Origin: Erysipelotrichaceae bacterium UBA1783
Lineage (GTDB): Bacteria > Bacillota_I > Bacilli_A > Erysipelotrichales > Erysipelotrichaceae
Length of the DNA stretch: 5,851 nt
Direction: 5' to 3'
Assembly: GCA_002315205.1 (NCBI GenBank)
Contig: DCGH01000003.1
Span: forward strand, 10,704 to 16,554
Positions 1 to 5,851 of the stretch are shown in pieces. Position 1 is the stretch's first letter. Every line of letters begins with the position of its first letter. Below the pieces are notes generated by a model, which saw nothing but the letters and a program-made list of their open reading frames with translations, had not been told where the DNA came from and did no database searches. A program made the translations under genes and the position numbers.

Positions 1-1156
1 CATCCTGCTCGATGGCTCCAGATTCTCTCAAATCTGCTAAGCCTGGCTCTCTACCAGCATCCTCAACCTTTCTTGAAAGCTGTGACAAAGCAATGACAGG
101 AATATTCAATTCTCTTGCCATCTGCTTTAAGGCTCTTGAGATTTCAGAAACCTCCTGCTCACGGCTGCCATTTTTATTTGATGAGCTACCTGAAATCAAC
201 TGAAGGTAGTCGATAATTACTAAATCTAATCCATGCTCAGACTGTAGCTTTCTACATTTAGCGTAAATATCATTGACCTTGATAGTTGATGAATCATCAA
301 TAAAGATTCTTGCTGCAGCTAACTCATTTCTAGCCTGATCAATCTTAGCCCAGTCAGAATTATCAATATTCTGTCCTGTTCTTAGCTTATTAGAATCTAC
401 TAAAGACTTTGCTGAAAGCATACGATTTGCCAACTGAATTGCTGGCATTTCTAGAGCAAATACTGCAACTGAGTTATTGGCACGTGTTGCTGCATTTACC
501 GCAATATTTAACGCAAACGCTGTCTTACCTACAGAAGGTCTGGCAGCTAAGATAATTAAATCAGACTTCTGGAAACCATTCGTCATATGATCCAGATAAG
601 TGAAACCAGAGGTAACACCTGTCATACCACGAGTCTTTGATAAATGCTGAATCTGATTAATCGCCTGCTCCATTGCTACTTCTGAAGGAATGAAATCAGT
701 TGTTTTTCTTTCTCTTGATACCTTTGAAATTAAGCTTTCGGCATCGTTTAAAACATCATATGGATTTTCCTGTCCCTCAAAGCATCTGTTTTTGATTTCT
801 TCAGAAACATCAATTAGCTTTCTTAATAAAGCCTTCTCCATAATGGTCTTAATATAGTAATCAGAATTAACACTGCTTACCGCTAATTCTGAAAGCTTCA
901 TAATATAATCAGCACCGCCTACCTTATCTAACTGGTCAGTATCTGATAGCTTTGTGATTACACTGGTAATATCCACAGGCTTTCGCTCTGAATAAAGCTT
1001 CTGGATTGCACGATATACTCGCTTATTGGCATCAGATAAAAAATCTGATGAGTCTAAGCTTTCCTCATATGCTCTAGAAACTGTTTCTGTGTATGATAGC
1101 ATTAAGCCTAATAATGCCTGTTCAGCATCAAGACTTGCTGGAATCTGTTGAGGCAT
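1..1156 (-). CDS. dnaB: Replicative DNA helicase DnaB (C-terminus cut by window edge)
   Basis: Hexameric ATP-driven 5'-3' helicase that unwinds DNA at the replication fork (called DnaC in B. subtilis). I read 385 uninterrupted codons from the ATG at 1156 to the left edge. The family is usually about 450 residues, so roughly the last 60-70 are outside. The N-terminal primase-interacting domain occupies about residues 5-105. A linker leads to the RecA-like domain, which starts at TGVTSGFTYLDHMTNGFQ (from 179). Walker A is ARPSVGKT with K211, the LEM glutamate is E236, and Walker B is LVIIDYLQL with D316. The family-typical ALSQLSRKVE and LRESGAIEQD follow near the edge. No intein interrupts the ATPase motifs. 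The start is fixed by AGGAGG at 1164-1169, seven bases upstream. It is the last visible gene of the yybS-gdpP-rplI-dnaB cluster, 18 bases after rplI. One small oddity is LEMP where LEMS is usual. Identification is very secure. Confidence 0.97.
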   Translation of the reverse strand, partial: MPQQIPASLDAEQALLGLMLSYTETVSRAYEESLDSSDFLSDANKRVYRAIQKLYSERKPVDITSVITKLSDTDQLDKVGGADYIMKLSELAVSSVNSDYYIKTIMEKALLRKLIDVSEEIKNRCFEGQENPYDVLNDAESLISKVSRERKTTDFIPSEVAMEQAINQIQHLSKTRGMTGVTSGFTYLDHMTNGFQKSDLIILAARPSVGKTAFALNIAVNAATRANNSVAVFALEMPAIQLANRMLSAKSLVDSNKLRTGQNIDNSDWAKIDQARNELAAARIFIDDSSTIKVNDIYAKCRKLQSEHGLDLVIIDYLQLISGSSSNKNGSREQEVSEISRALKQMARELNIPVIALSQLSRKVEDAGREPGLADLRESGAIEQD

Positions 1157-1163
1157 ACAATCC

Positions 1164-1169
1164 CCTCCT
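1164..1169 (-). promoter_or_regulatory. Ribosome binding site of dnaB
   Basis: The minus strand reads AAGGAGGGGATTGT before the ATG at 1156. AGGAGG ends seven bases before the start. It fills most of the 18-base gap after rplI, leaving no room for a terminator or promoter there. Confidence 0.85.
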
Positions 1170-1174
1170 TTTTC

Positions 1175-1621
1175 TTATAAGCTAACTACATCTACCTTTA
1201 ATGTAGCAATAATATCCTTAAATAATTCAATTTTAACGTTATGTAAACCAACACAATTTAATTTTGTATAGTTGACAAACTTTCTTTTGTCTACAGTAAG
1301 CTTGAATTGCTTTTCTAGTTCTTCGGCAATTCTTGTTGTTGGAATTGAACCGAATATTCTACCATCTGTTCCAGCCTTTACCTTAAAAGTCAAAGTGATT
1401 GCTTCAAGCTTTCCCTTAAGCTCTGTTGCATCCTTCTGCTTCTGTAAAATCTCTGCTTCGGCTGCATCCTTCTGGTTCTGTAATATTTCCATAGACTTCT
1501 TTGTTGCTTCTACAGCAAATCTGTTCTTTACCAGATAGTTACGTCCATAGCCATCAGCTACTTCTTTAATCTCACCCTTTTTACCGACATTTTTAACATC
1601 AGCTAATAGTATTACTTTCAT
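1175..1621 (-). CDS. rplI: 50S ribosomal protein L9
   Basis: L9 binds 23S rRNA near the L1 stalk and helps maintain reading-frame fidelity. The protein has 148 residues, essentially the family length (149 in B. subtilis). The N-terminal rRNA-binding domain (about 1-40) carries the full L9 signature, [18 protein letters not shown] at residues 13-30. A long charged connecting helix (about 41-75) follows, then the C-terminal domain with [10 protein letters not shown] and DKRKF. The connecting helix contains a near-duplicate 12-residue block ([12 protein letters not shown] then [12 protein letters not shown], residues 45-68). The ATG at 1621 lies inside the 3' end of gdpP, a 23-base overlap, and its AGGAG (1628-1632) is within gdpP codons. 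That arrangement suggests translational coupling. The protein ends with TAA, and dnaB follows after 18 bases. The gdpP-rplI-dnaB order is the classic Bacillota arrangement. Confidence 0.98.
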   Translation of the reverse strand: MKVILLADVKNVGKKGEIKEVADGYGRNYLVKNRFAVEATKKSMEILQNQKDAAEAEILQKQKDATELKGKLEAITLTFKVKAGTDGRIFGSIPTTRIAEELEKQFKLTVDKRKFVNYTKLNCVGLHNVKIELFKDIIATLKVDVVSL

Positions 1622-3590
1622 CGCTTTCTCCTAACTTGTTATAGTCTTCAATAACCTTTAATAATTCTTCCTTTAGCTCAGCGACAGTTGTATTGCTTCT
1701 CTGTAAACCTGAAGCATTAAAATGTCCGCCTCCGCCCATTTTTTCCATAATAATCTGAACATTGACTTCACCATTACTACGTGCACTAATCGCACATGTA
1801 TTGGCATCAATTTGTCCAATAACAAAGGCTGCATTTACTTCCTTAACCGCACAAATATAGTTTGCACCCTGTGCTAAAGCTGTTCTTGATAATGGTTCAC
1901 CAGTAGCCTTTGGTACTGCTGATACCGCAAATCCATTACCAACATAATCTAAATATTTAGAGATATTAGCTTTATTGATAAAGTCCTCTAATGAATCTCT
2001 TAGCCATTCATTAGCCATCGCCATATCACAGCCTTCTCTCTTTAAATAAGCACAAGCCTCAAATGTTCTGACTGAGCATCTGCTCTTTAGCTCATCTGTA
2101 TCCACTAATAATCCAGCATACATAATAGATGCTTCTAATTCTGTTAGCTCCACTTCTCTACTTTGATACTGTAATAGCTCACTTACTAGCTCAACAGCAC
2201 TACTTGCTGCCGGTTCGTTATAGATCATCATTGCAGAAATATTTGCTTCACTCTTTCTTCTGTGATGGTCAATAATAACAATTCTCTTTGCATTATTGAT
2301 GATCTGTGGAGCACTAGTTAAGTCGGCACTATGATGGTCTGTGACAATAACTAATGTATCATCATCCAATAAAGTTAATGCTTCATTAATAGATACAAAG
2401 ATGTGATCCTTAATCAATTCAATCACAGAGTTGTTGTAGATTTCCTTGGTCTTTGGCTCTACCTTAATATCATTCATAACAATATAGGCAGTTTTACCAC
2501 ATGCCTGAGCAATACGGCTAATACCTAATGCCGAACCAAAGCTATCCAGGTCCGCATCACTATGAGGAATAACGATAACATTAGAGCTATCATCCATAAT
2601 ACCTCTTAAGCCCTGAGCCATAACTCTAGCTCTTACCTTACTTGTCTTTTCATTTGCACTTGAGCTAGCACCATAGAATGCTACCTCCTGACCAATTTCC
2701 TTGACTGCAACCTGGTCTCCACCTCTAGATAATACAAGCTCTAGTAAGCTATTAATTGTTTCATCAATCTCACTTAAGCTGTCCCCACCATAAGCAAAGC
2801 TCATAGAGCTGGTAATGGCTACATTCAGATTTGTTGATTCCTTTTTGACCTCATCTAGAATTAAGAACTTTGTTGCAAGCATCTTTTCAAAATTCTGATG
2901 ATTAATAATTACTAAGAAGCGATCACTTCTTAATCTTCTGATAATTCCACCATTATCAATGGCCCATTTTACAACACGCTGTCTGATATTTGTATTGATT
3001 GCAGCAATCATCTGCTCATCTGAATTCTGAACAGTTTCTTCATAGTTATCCAAGCTGATTAAGCCTAAAACAACCTTTTCATTCTTATAGCTGTCTCTAA
3101 GCTGAACTAGCTCAGTAACATCCTTCATATAAACAACCTGCTCACCCTCACCCTTAACAAGCTCGTATTTTCGATCCTCCAGGTCAATAATCATATTATA
3201 GACATTTCCCTTGAACAATCCCTGTACACCAGGTAAGCATTTGCTGATTTTCTCACCGATAAAATTGAATCCCTGGGAAATCAGATATTCATTAACCCAG
3301 GTTACAGTATGGTCCTTTTCATAAACAACAATACCAACCTGCGCATGATCGAAGGCACCCTTTGCTTCTGTTCCTAAAATTCTTGAGATATCAATATTTC
3401 TTTTCTTTTTATCTACCTCATAAACATAGAAAATATAGGTTAACTCTACTAAAGTAATCACAAGGAAAATAGCTAATAATAGCTCTGCCCCAATCTTTAA
3501 GAAGCGGATTGAAATCATTGCTAAAACAACTTCAACCAAAAAGATACCTAATGCGATAATTTTAATTCTGTCTGTTCTGTTGTTCAGCAT
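1599..3590 (-). CDS. gdpP: Cyclic-di-AMP phosphodiesterase GdpP (YybT), DHH/DHHA1 type
   Basis: Membrane-anchored enzyme that hydrolyses c-di-AMP to 5'-pApA and so sets levels of a messenger controlling potassium, osmotic and cell-wall homeostasis. It has 663 residues (B. subtilis about 659). Two membrane segments lie at about 9-28 and 32-57. A degenerate PAS domain (about 75-165) and a degenerate GGDEF domain (about 170-300) follow. In the latter the signature is replaced by RSDRF (221-225), so cyclase activity is not expected. The catalytic DHH domain shows HSDADLDS (H343, D345, D347), D418, DHHRR (441-445) and VDTD with D497. DHHA1 ends with [10 protein letters not shown] (619-628). All expected metal ligands are present. 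D418 sits in TDHH where Bacillus has VDTH, and RCSVRTF (504-510) replaces RTGSRTF. The ATG at 3590 overlaps yybS by 29 bases. An in-frame TAG shortly upstream excludes a longer start. A modest AAAGGG (3600-3605) lies nine bases upstream. Confidence 0.96.
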   Translation of the reverse strand: MLNNRTDRIKIIALGIFLVEVVLAMISIRFLKIGAELLLAIFLVITLVELTYIFYVYEVDKKKRNIDISRILGTEAKGAFDHAQVGIVVYEKDHTVTWVNEYLISQGFNFIGEKISKCLPGVQGLFKGNVYNMIIDLEDRKYELVKGEGEQVVYMKDVTELVQLRDSYKNEKVVLGLISLDNYEETVQNSDEQMIAAINTNIRQRVVKWAIDNGGIIRRLRSDRFLVIINHQNFEKMLATKFLILDEVKKESTNLNVAITSSMSFAYGGDSLSEIDETINSLLELVLSRGGDQVAVKEIGQEVAFYGASSSANEKTSKVRARVMAQGLRGIMDDSSNVIVIPHSDADLDSFGSALGISRIAQACGKTAYIVMNDIKVEPKTKEIYNNSVIELIKDHIFVSINEALTLLDDDTLVIVTDHHSADLTSAPQIINNAKRIVIIDHHRRKSEANISAMMIYNEPAASSAVELVSELLQYQSREVELTELEASIMYAGLLVDTDELKSRCSVRTFEACAYLKREGCDMAMANEWLRDSLEDFINKANISKYLDYVGNGFAVSAVPKATGEPLSRTALAQGANYICAVKEVNAAFVIGQIDANTCAISARSNGEVNVQIIMEKMGGGGHFNASGLQRSNTTVAELKEELLKVIEDYNKLGESDESNTIS
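1628..1632 (-). promoter_or_regulatory. Ribosome binding site of rplI, inside gdpP
   Basis: AGGAG on the minus strand, six bases before the ATG at 1621. It lies within the last codons of gdpP, so ribosomes finishing gdpP pass over it. This supports the overlapping start of rplI. Confidence 0.8.
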
Positions 3591-4536
3591 ATGCTTTTGC
3601 CCTTTCTACTAGAATTTTTCTGTTATTTGTAAAAATATCTAAAATACCTAAACCAATAAACACGTATGGAATAAATAAGCTCAATAAAACCAGTATTACA
3701 ATAATTGAAGATCTTGTTCTCTTGTTTGGAATGATCAATGATAAATAAACAATGATATAAATATATCCAAAGAAATAACAGATAAATGCTGTGATTACCT
3801 GGAATGGATATACATATTTATCCAAAGTTGTAACTCCCGTAATTAATGTAAGAATGGTTGTCAATAAACCAACAAAGATGAACAGCTTCATCCATCTTGG
3901 TGCTTTAATCTCATATACTGGAATCATTGGTGGGGTCTGCATCTTTAGTCTCTTTAATGCAATATAAGCAAATAAATGAACTAAAACACCTTCCATTACA
4001 CTTGAAAGAATATATGAAATAATGACAATTGTCAGAAGCTTATTTGAATTAATAATCTGTGCAATTCCTGTCTTTGTGCTTTCACCCATTTTTTCAGCAA
4101 TTGAAAGCATCATTTCCCCCATTAAGCGAACCTCTTCTGATAAATCATAACCAAAGAATGCCGCAGCAAAGAAAACTGTAATAATGATTTCCACCATTGA
4201 AACAATAATCAGACGACCAACTAGATTGAAAACACTCTTTCCTTTAACTAAACCATCACCATAGAAAATACCCGCAATGGTTGCTCCGATGACATAGAAG
4301 GTACCGGCTGAAATTGGACCTGAAATAATCATCGTCATTAATATCATTGCTGTAGACATAACCACAGCCTGCTTTACTCCAAATTTTAGTATATATACAA
4401 TGACTGGAATTGGAATAATCCAGAAAAAGTATAGCTCAATTGCTCCAGCTAATAATCTGTTGGCATAAACTAATACACCGATTAATGCACAGAATAATGC
4501 CCCATATGTAATACTTGATACGCTTGATTTACGCAT
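3562..4536 (-). CDS. yybS: DUF2232 multi-pass membrane protein, YybS-like
   Basis: Polytopic membrane protein of unknown function, encoded directly before gdpP as yybS is in B. subtilis. The protein has 324 residues from the ATG at 4536. Hydrophobic segments appear at roughly 9-29, 31-50, 57-76, 78-96, 109-130, 167-194, 217-236, 243-269 and 277-303, giving about eight or nine passes. A soluble amphipathic stretch (about 131-166) lies between the fifth and sixth, and the tail is basic. A longer reading from a TTG at 4548 is possible, but GGAGG at 4542-4546 would then be coding, while it sits five bases before the ATG, so the ATG is preferred. Its last 29 bases overlap the start of gdpP, and a strong promoter lies upstream. 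The N-terminal layout vaguely recalls substrate-binding subunits of ECF transporters, but I cannot show a substrate. The family call rests on context and topology more than on motifs. Confidence 0.88.
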   Translation of the reverse strand: MRKSSVSSITYGALFCALIGVLVYANRLLAGAIELYFFWIIPIPVIVYILKFGVKQAVVMSTAMILMTMIISGPISAGTFYVIGATIAGIFYGDGLVKGKSVFNLVGRLIIVSMVEIIITVFFAAAFFGYDLSEEVRLMGEMMLSIAEKMGESTKTGIAQIINSNKLLTIVIISYILSSVMEGVLVHLFAYIALKRLKMQTPPMIPVYEIKAPRWMKLFIFVGLLTTILTLITGVTTLDKYVYPFQVITAFICYFFGYIYIIVYLSLIIPNKRTRSSIIVILVLLSLFIPYVFIGLGILDIFTNNRKILVERAKAYAEQQNRQN

Positions 4537-4541
4537 ATTTG

Positions 4542-4546
4542 CCTCC
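4542..4546 (-). promoter_or_regulatory. Ribosome binding site that sets the yybS start
   Basis: GGAGG on the minus strand, followed by CAAAT and then the ATG at 4536. The in-frame TTG at 4548 overlaps this site and has no Shine-Dalgarno of its own, so the shorter 324-residue protein is the better call. Confidence 0.85.
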
Positions 4547-4576
4547 AAATAAATATATGAATGTTTTTCTCACAAC

Positions 4577-4591
4577 AAAAAACTCTTTTTT
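4577..4591 (-). repeat. A6-GAG-T6 inverted repeat in the yybS leader
   Basis: The minus strand carries AAAAAAGAGTTTTTT preceded by five G residues, about midway between the predicted transcription start and the yybS ATG. It could form only a weak A/U hairpin with a three-base loop. I see no riboswitch-like fold. It may be a chance feature of an A/T-rich leader. Confidence 0.4.
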
Positions 4592-4610
4592 CCCCCAAAA
4601 GATTACCTCT

Positions 4611-4639
4611 ATTATAAAAGACTTCACAGTTTTTGTAAA
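4611..4639 (-). promoter_or_regulatory. Sigma-A type promoter of the yybS-gdpP-rplI-dnaB operon
   Basis: On the minus strand, TTTACA (4634-4639) is separated by exactly 17 bases from a perfect TATAAT (4611-4616). This is a near-consensus housekeeping promoter with one mismatch in the -35 box. Transcription should begin near 4604, giving a leader of about 68 bases before yybS. It follows directly after the terminator of the upstream unit, as expected for an independent operon start. Confidence 0.85.
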
Positions 4640-4640
4640 A

Positions 4641-4676
4641 TAAACAAAAAAGAAAGGAGTGCTTTTAGCGCTCCTT
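4641..4676 (-). terminator. Intrinsic terminator after the GNAT gene
   Basis: Downstream of the GNAT stop the minus strand reads AAGGAGCGC, a five-base TAAAA loop, then GCACTCCTT and a T-rich run (TTCTTTTTTG). The stem has six plus two base pairs interrupted by one C/A mismatch (4654-4676). The T tract is only on the minus-strand side, so it serves minus-strand transcripts. It separates the acetyltransferase pair from the yybS operon. Confidence 0.8.
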
Positions 4677-4697
4677 ATATTATTTCAACTACTAAGC

Positions 4698-5135
4698 TCA
4701 AACCTCAATCTCCATATTTACATGGACAATTCCTTCCTCTAAAAACTCATCAGAGGTCACAACAAAGCCTAATCTTTCATAAAATCCTATTGCATGCTTT
4801 TGGGCATCCATACCGATCCTTTTTACATTCATTTTTTCTTTAATTGCTACAATGGACTTTTCAATCAGCTCTGTTCCCATTCCCTTACCATGTTCTAAGG
4901 TTAATACTCTGCCGATTCTTGCTTCAGATAGATCTCCTTTTTTGTAGTATGCTCTCAAATAAGCAACCACTTTTCCATTTTCCTGAAAGTAGCAATGCAA
5001 GCTTTCATAGTCTGTATCATCCTCATCAACATATTTAATATTCTGTTCCATTCTAAAGATTATTGATCTTGACTTTAGAATCTCATAAATCTCTTTCGCT
5101 TCTAATTCATTAAAAAACTTAGATTGTAATTTCAT
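4698..5135 (-). CDS. GNAT family N-acetyltransferase, ElaA-like
   Basis: Predicted cytosolic acetyl-CoA dependent acetyltransferase of 145 residues. It resembles ElaA proteins along its whole length. The N-terminal part has EIYEILKSRSIIFRMEQN (15-32), matching the ElaA pattern of a short helix followed by the R.xVFxxEQ-like segment. The acetyl-CoA loop is HGKGMG (82-87), preceded by the IGRVLTL strand. The C-terminal motif is DAQKHAIGFYERLGF (110-124), followed by EEGIVHVNMEIEV. The usual Q/R at the head of the pyrophosphate loop is H82. The substrate is unknown, since ElaA-like enzymes have no firm physiological target. The gene follows the O-acetyltransferase gene after 38 bases and ends at a clear terminator, so the two are probably cotranscribed. 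The ATG at 5135 has no convincing Shine-Dalgarno. The start still fits the family alignment, and no better in-frame start is visible. Confidence 0.88.
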   Translation of the reverse strand: MKLQSKFFNELEAKEIYEILKSRSIIFRMEQNIKYVDEDDTDYESLHCYFQENGKVVAYLRAYYKKGDLSEARIGRVLTLEHGKGMGTELIEKSIVAIKEKMNVKRIGMDAQKHAIGFYERLGFVVTSDEFLEEGIVHVNMEIEV

Positions 5136-5173
5136 TTTTGTATTCTCGCTCTCATTGTATTACTTATATCATC

Positions 5174-5791
5174 CTACCATAATTCCTTCTTATTATAGAT
5201 TGAATCCTCTTCAGTAATTTCCCTAATTGCCCTGCATGGATTTCCATACGCAAGATAATTATCTGGAATATCGTGGGTAACTACAGAACCAGCACCAATA
5301 ACACAGCCATTTCCAATTCTTACTCCTGGAAGAACAATAACATTTCCACCAAGCCAGCAATTATCTCCTATAATGATAGCAGCACCATATTCCATATCTG
5401 TATTTCGCCCTATTTGCTCATCATAAAACGGATTTCTTTCCTGATATCTTAGAGGATGTAAAGGTGTTAGTATGCTTACATTTGGGCCAAAAAAGCAATT
5501 ATCACCAATCGTAACAGGGCATACATCTAATACTGTTAATCCATTATTTGCATAAAAATTCTTTCCGATTGTTGTATGAATGCCATAATCAACATATAGA
5601 TTTCCTTGAATATAAATATTTCCTTTATGATTAGGAAAAATCTTTTCAATTAATTCATTTCTCTTTGGATCCCTATCGTATAGCTTATTATACTCTATAC
5701 ACAAATCATGCTGTTCATGACCGAGCTTATTTGCTTCAGGATCTGCTGGTGAATATATTTTCCCAGCAAGCATTTTTTCATATTCTGTCAT
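5174..5791 (-). CDS. Maltose/galactoside-type O-acetyltransferase (left-handed beta-helix)
   Basis: Acetyl-CoA dependent sugar O-acetyltransferase of the Maa/LacA/NodL group, expected to be a cytosolic trimer. It has 205 residues, normal for the family. An N-terminal Mac domain (about 3-55, MTEYEKMLAGKIYSPADPEA) precedes hexapeptide repeats making the beta-helix, for example TIGKNF, TIGDNC, IIGDNCWLGGNVIVLPGVRIG and VIGAGSVV. The catalytic histidine is probably H112 in TPLHPL. The C-terminal GNPCRAIREI is typical. These enzymes acetylate the 6-hydroxyl of glucosyl or galactosyl sugars. The exact acceptor cannot be told from sequence, and a detoxification or sugar-modification role is an inference. 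The ATG at 5791 has GAGG (5799-5802) seven bases upstream and a TATAAT box beyond. It is the first gene of a pair with the GNAT gene. I leave the symbol empty because maa and lacA types are not separable here. Confidence 0.93.
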   Translation of the reverse strand: MTEYEKMLAGKIYSPADPEANKLGHEQHDLCIEYNKLYDRDPKRNELIEKIFPNHKGNIYIQGNLYVDYGIHTTIGKNFYANNGLTVLDVCPVTIGDNCFFGPNVSILTPLHPLRYQERNPFYDEQIGRNTDMEYGAAIIIGDNCWLGGNVIVLPGVRIGNGCVIGAGSVVTHDIPDNYLAYGNPCRAIREITEEDSIYNKKELW

Positions 5792-5796
5792 TTTTT

Positions 5797-5802
5797 ACCC
5801 TC
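5797..5802 (-). promoter_or_regulatory. Ribosome binding site of the O-acetyltransferase
   Basis: GAGGGT on the minus strand, with GAGG seven bases before the ATG at 5791. This supports the chosen start. Confidence 0.7.
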
Positions 5803-5822
5803 ACTTCCTTTTCTTCGTTTTT

Positions 5823-5828
5823 ATTATA
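5823..5828 (-). promoter_or_regulatory. -10 box of the acetyltransferase pair
   Basis: A perfect TATAAT on the minus strand lies 31 bases upstream of the O-acetyltransferase start. With a 17-base spacer the -35 box would be the final TTTTAA at the window edge, a poor match. With a longer spacer it would be partly outside. The promoter is therefore only half visible. Confidence 0.6.
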
Positions 5829-5851
5829 CGCTAAATCTATGTTTCTTAAAA

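Noticed and set aside
12..203. Plus-strand open frame of 63 codons
   Set aside because: It lies antisense to the conserved Walker B to C-terminal part of dnaB, has no ribosome site and no recognisable protein features.
1..1156. Intein or frameshift in dnaB
   Set aside because: The reading frame is continuous, and Walker A and Walker B are uninterrupted with normal spacing. The missing C-terminus is due to the window edge.
1272..1538. Plus-strand open frame of 88 codons, serine/phenylalanine rich
   Set aside because: It is entirely antisense to rplI, and its composition is what the reverse of a lysine/glutamate-rich helix gives. There is no ribosome site.
2720..2740. GGDQVAVKE in GdpP as a working GGDEF cyclase signature
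   Set aside because: It lies at the C-terminal end of the GGDEF domain, where GdpP proteins conserve RGGDQ. The true signature site is degenerate (RSDRF, residues 221-225).
3562..4548. Longer yybS from a TTG start at 4548
   Set aside because: The extra four codons contain the GGAGG that serves the ATG at 4536.
4537..4697. Riboswitch (for example a c-di-AMP sensing ydaO type) before yybS
   Set aside because: The predicted leader is only about 68 bases, with no multi-helix fold or known conserved core.
4844..5038. Plus-strand open frame of 64 codons
   Set aside because: It is antisense to the GNAT gene, with no ribosome site and no family resemblance.

Overview
The window looks like a chromosomal segment of a low-GC Bacillota, with A/T-rich codons, strong AGGAGG-type ribosome binding sites and TGA used as a stop. 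I lean towards an Erysipelotrichia-like or related gut lineage. That placement is an impression from the proteins and not a measured result. Every gene I can support lies on the minus strand, so the region is read from the right edge to the left. There is no sign of mobile elements, CRISPR, tRNA or rRNA.

Right part (about 4640-5851): a small two-gene unit. A maltose/galactoside-type O-acetyltransferase with a left-handed beta-helix (5174-5791) is followed after 38 bases by an ElaA-like GNAT N-acetyltransferase (4698-5135). A -10 box lies at the right edge, and the unit ends at a hairpin plus U-rich tract at about 4641-4676.

Left and middle part (1-4640): the well-known Bacillota cluster yybS - gdpP (yybT) - rplI - dnaB (dnaC in Bacillus subtilis). 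A near-consensus sigma-A promoter (TTTACA, 17 bases, TATAAT; 4611-4639) sits directly after the preceding terminator. It should drive a DUF2232 membrane protein (3562-4536), the cyclic-di-AMP phosphodiesterase GdpP (1599-3590), ribosomal protein L9 (1175-1621) and the replicative helicase DnaB, which runs off the left edge (1-1156). The first three genes overlap by 29 and 23 bases and the helicase follows L9 after 18 bases. I see no terminator between them, so one transcript with coupled translation is expected. The unit joins second-messenger turnover at the membrane, a ribosome stalk protein and the replication fork helicase.

I did not find a previously undescribed system. The points most worth a second look are unusual residues around the catalytic motifs of GdpP, the uncharacterised DUF2232 partner, and the tight overlap architecture.
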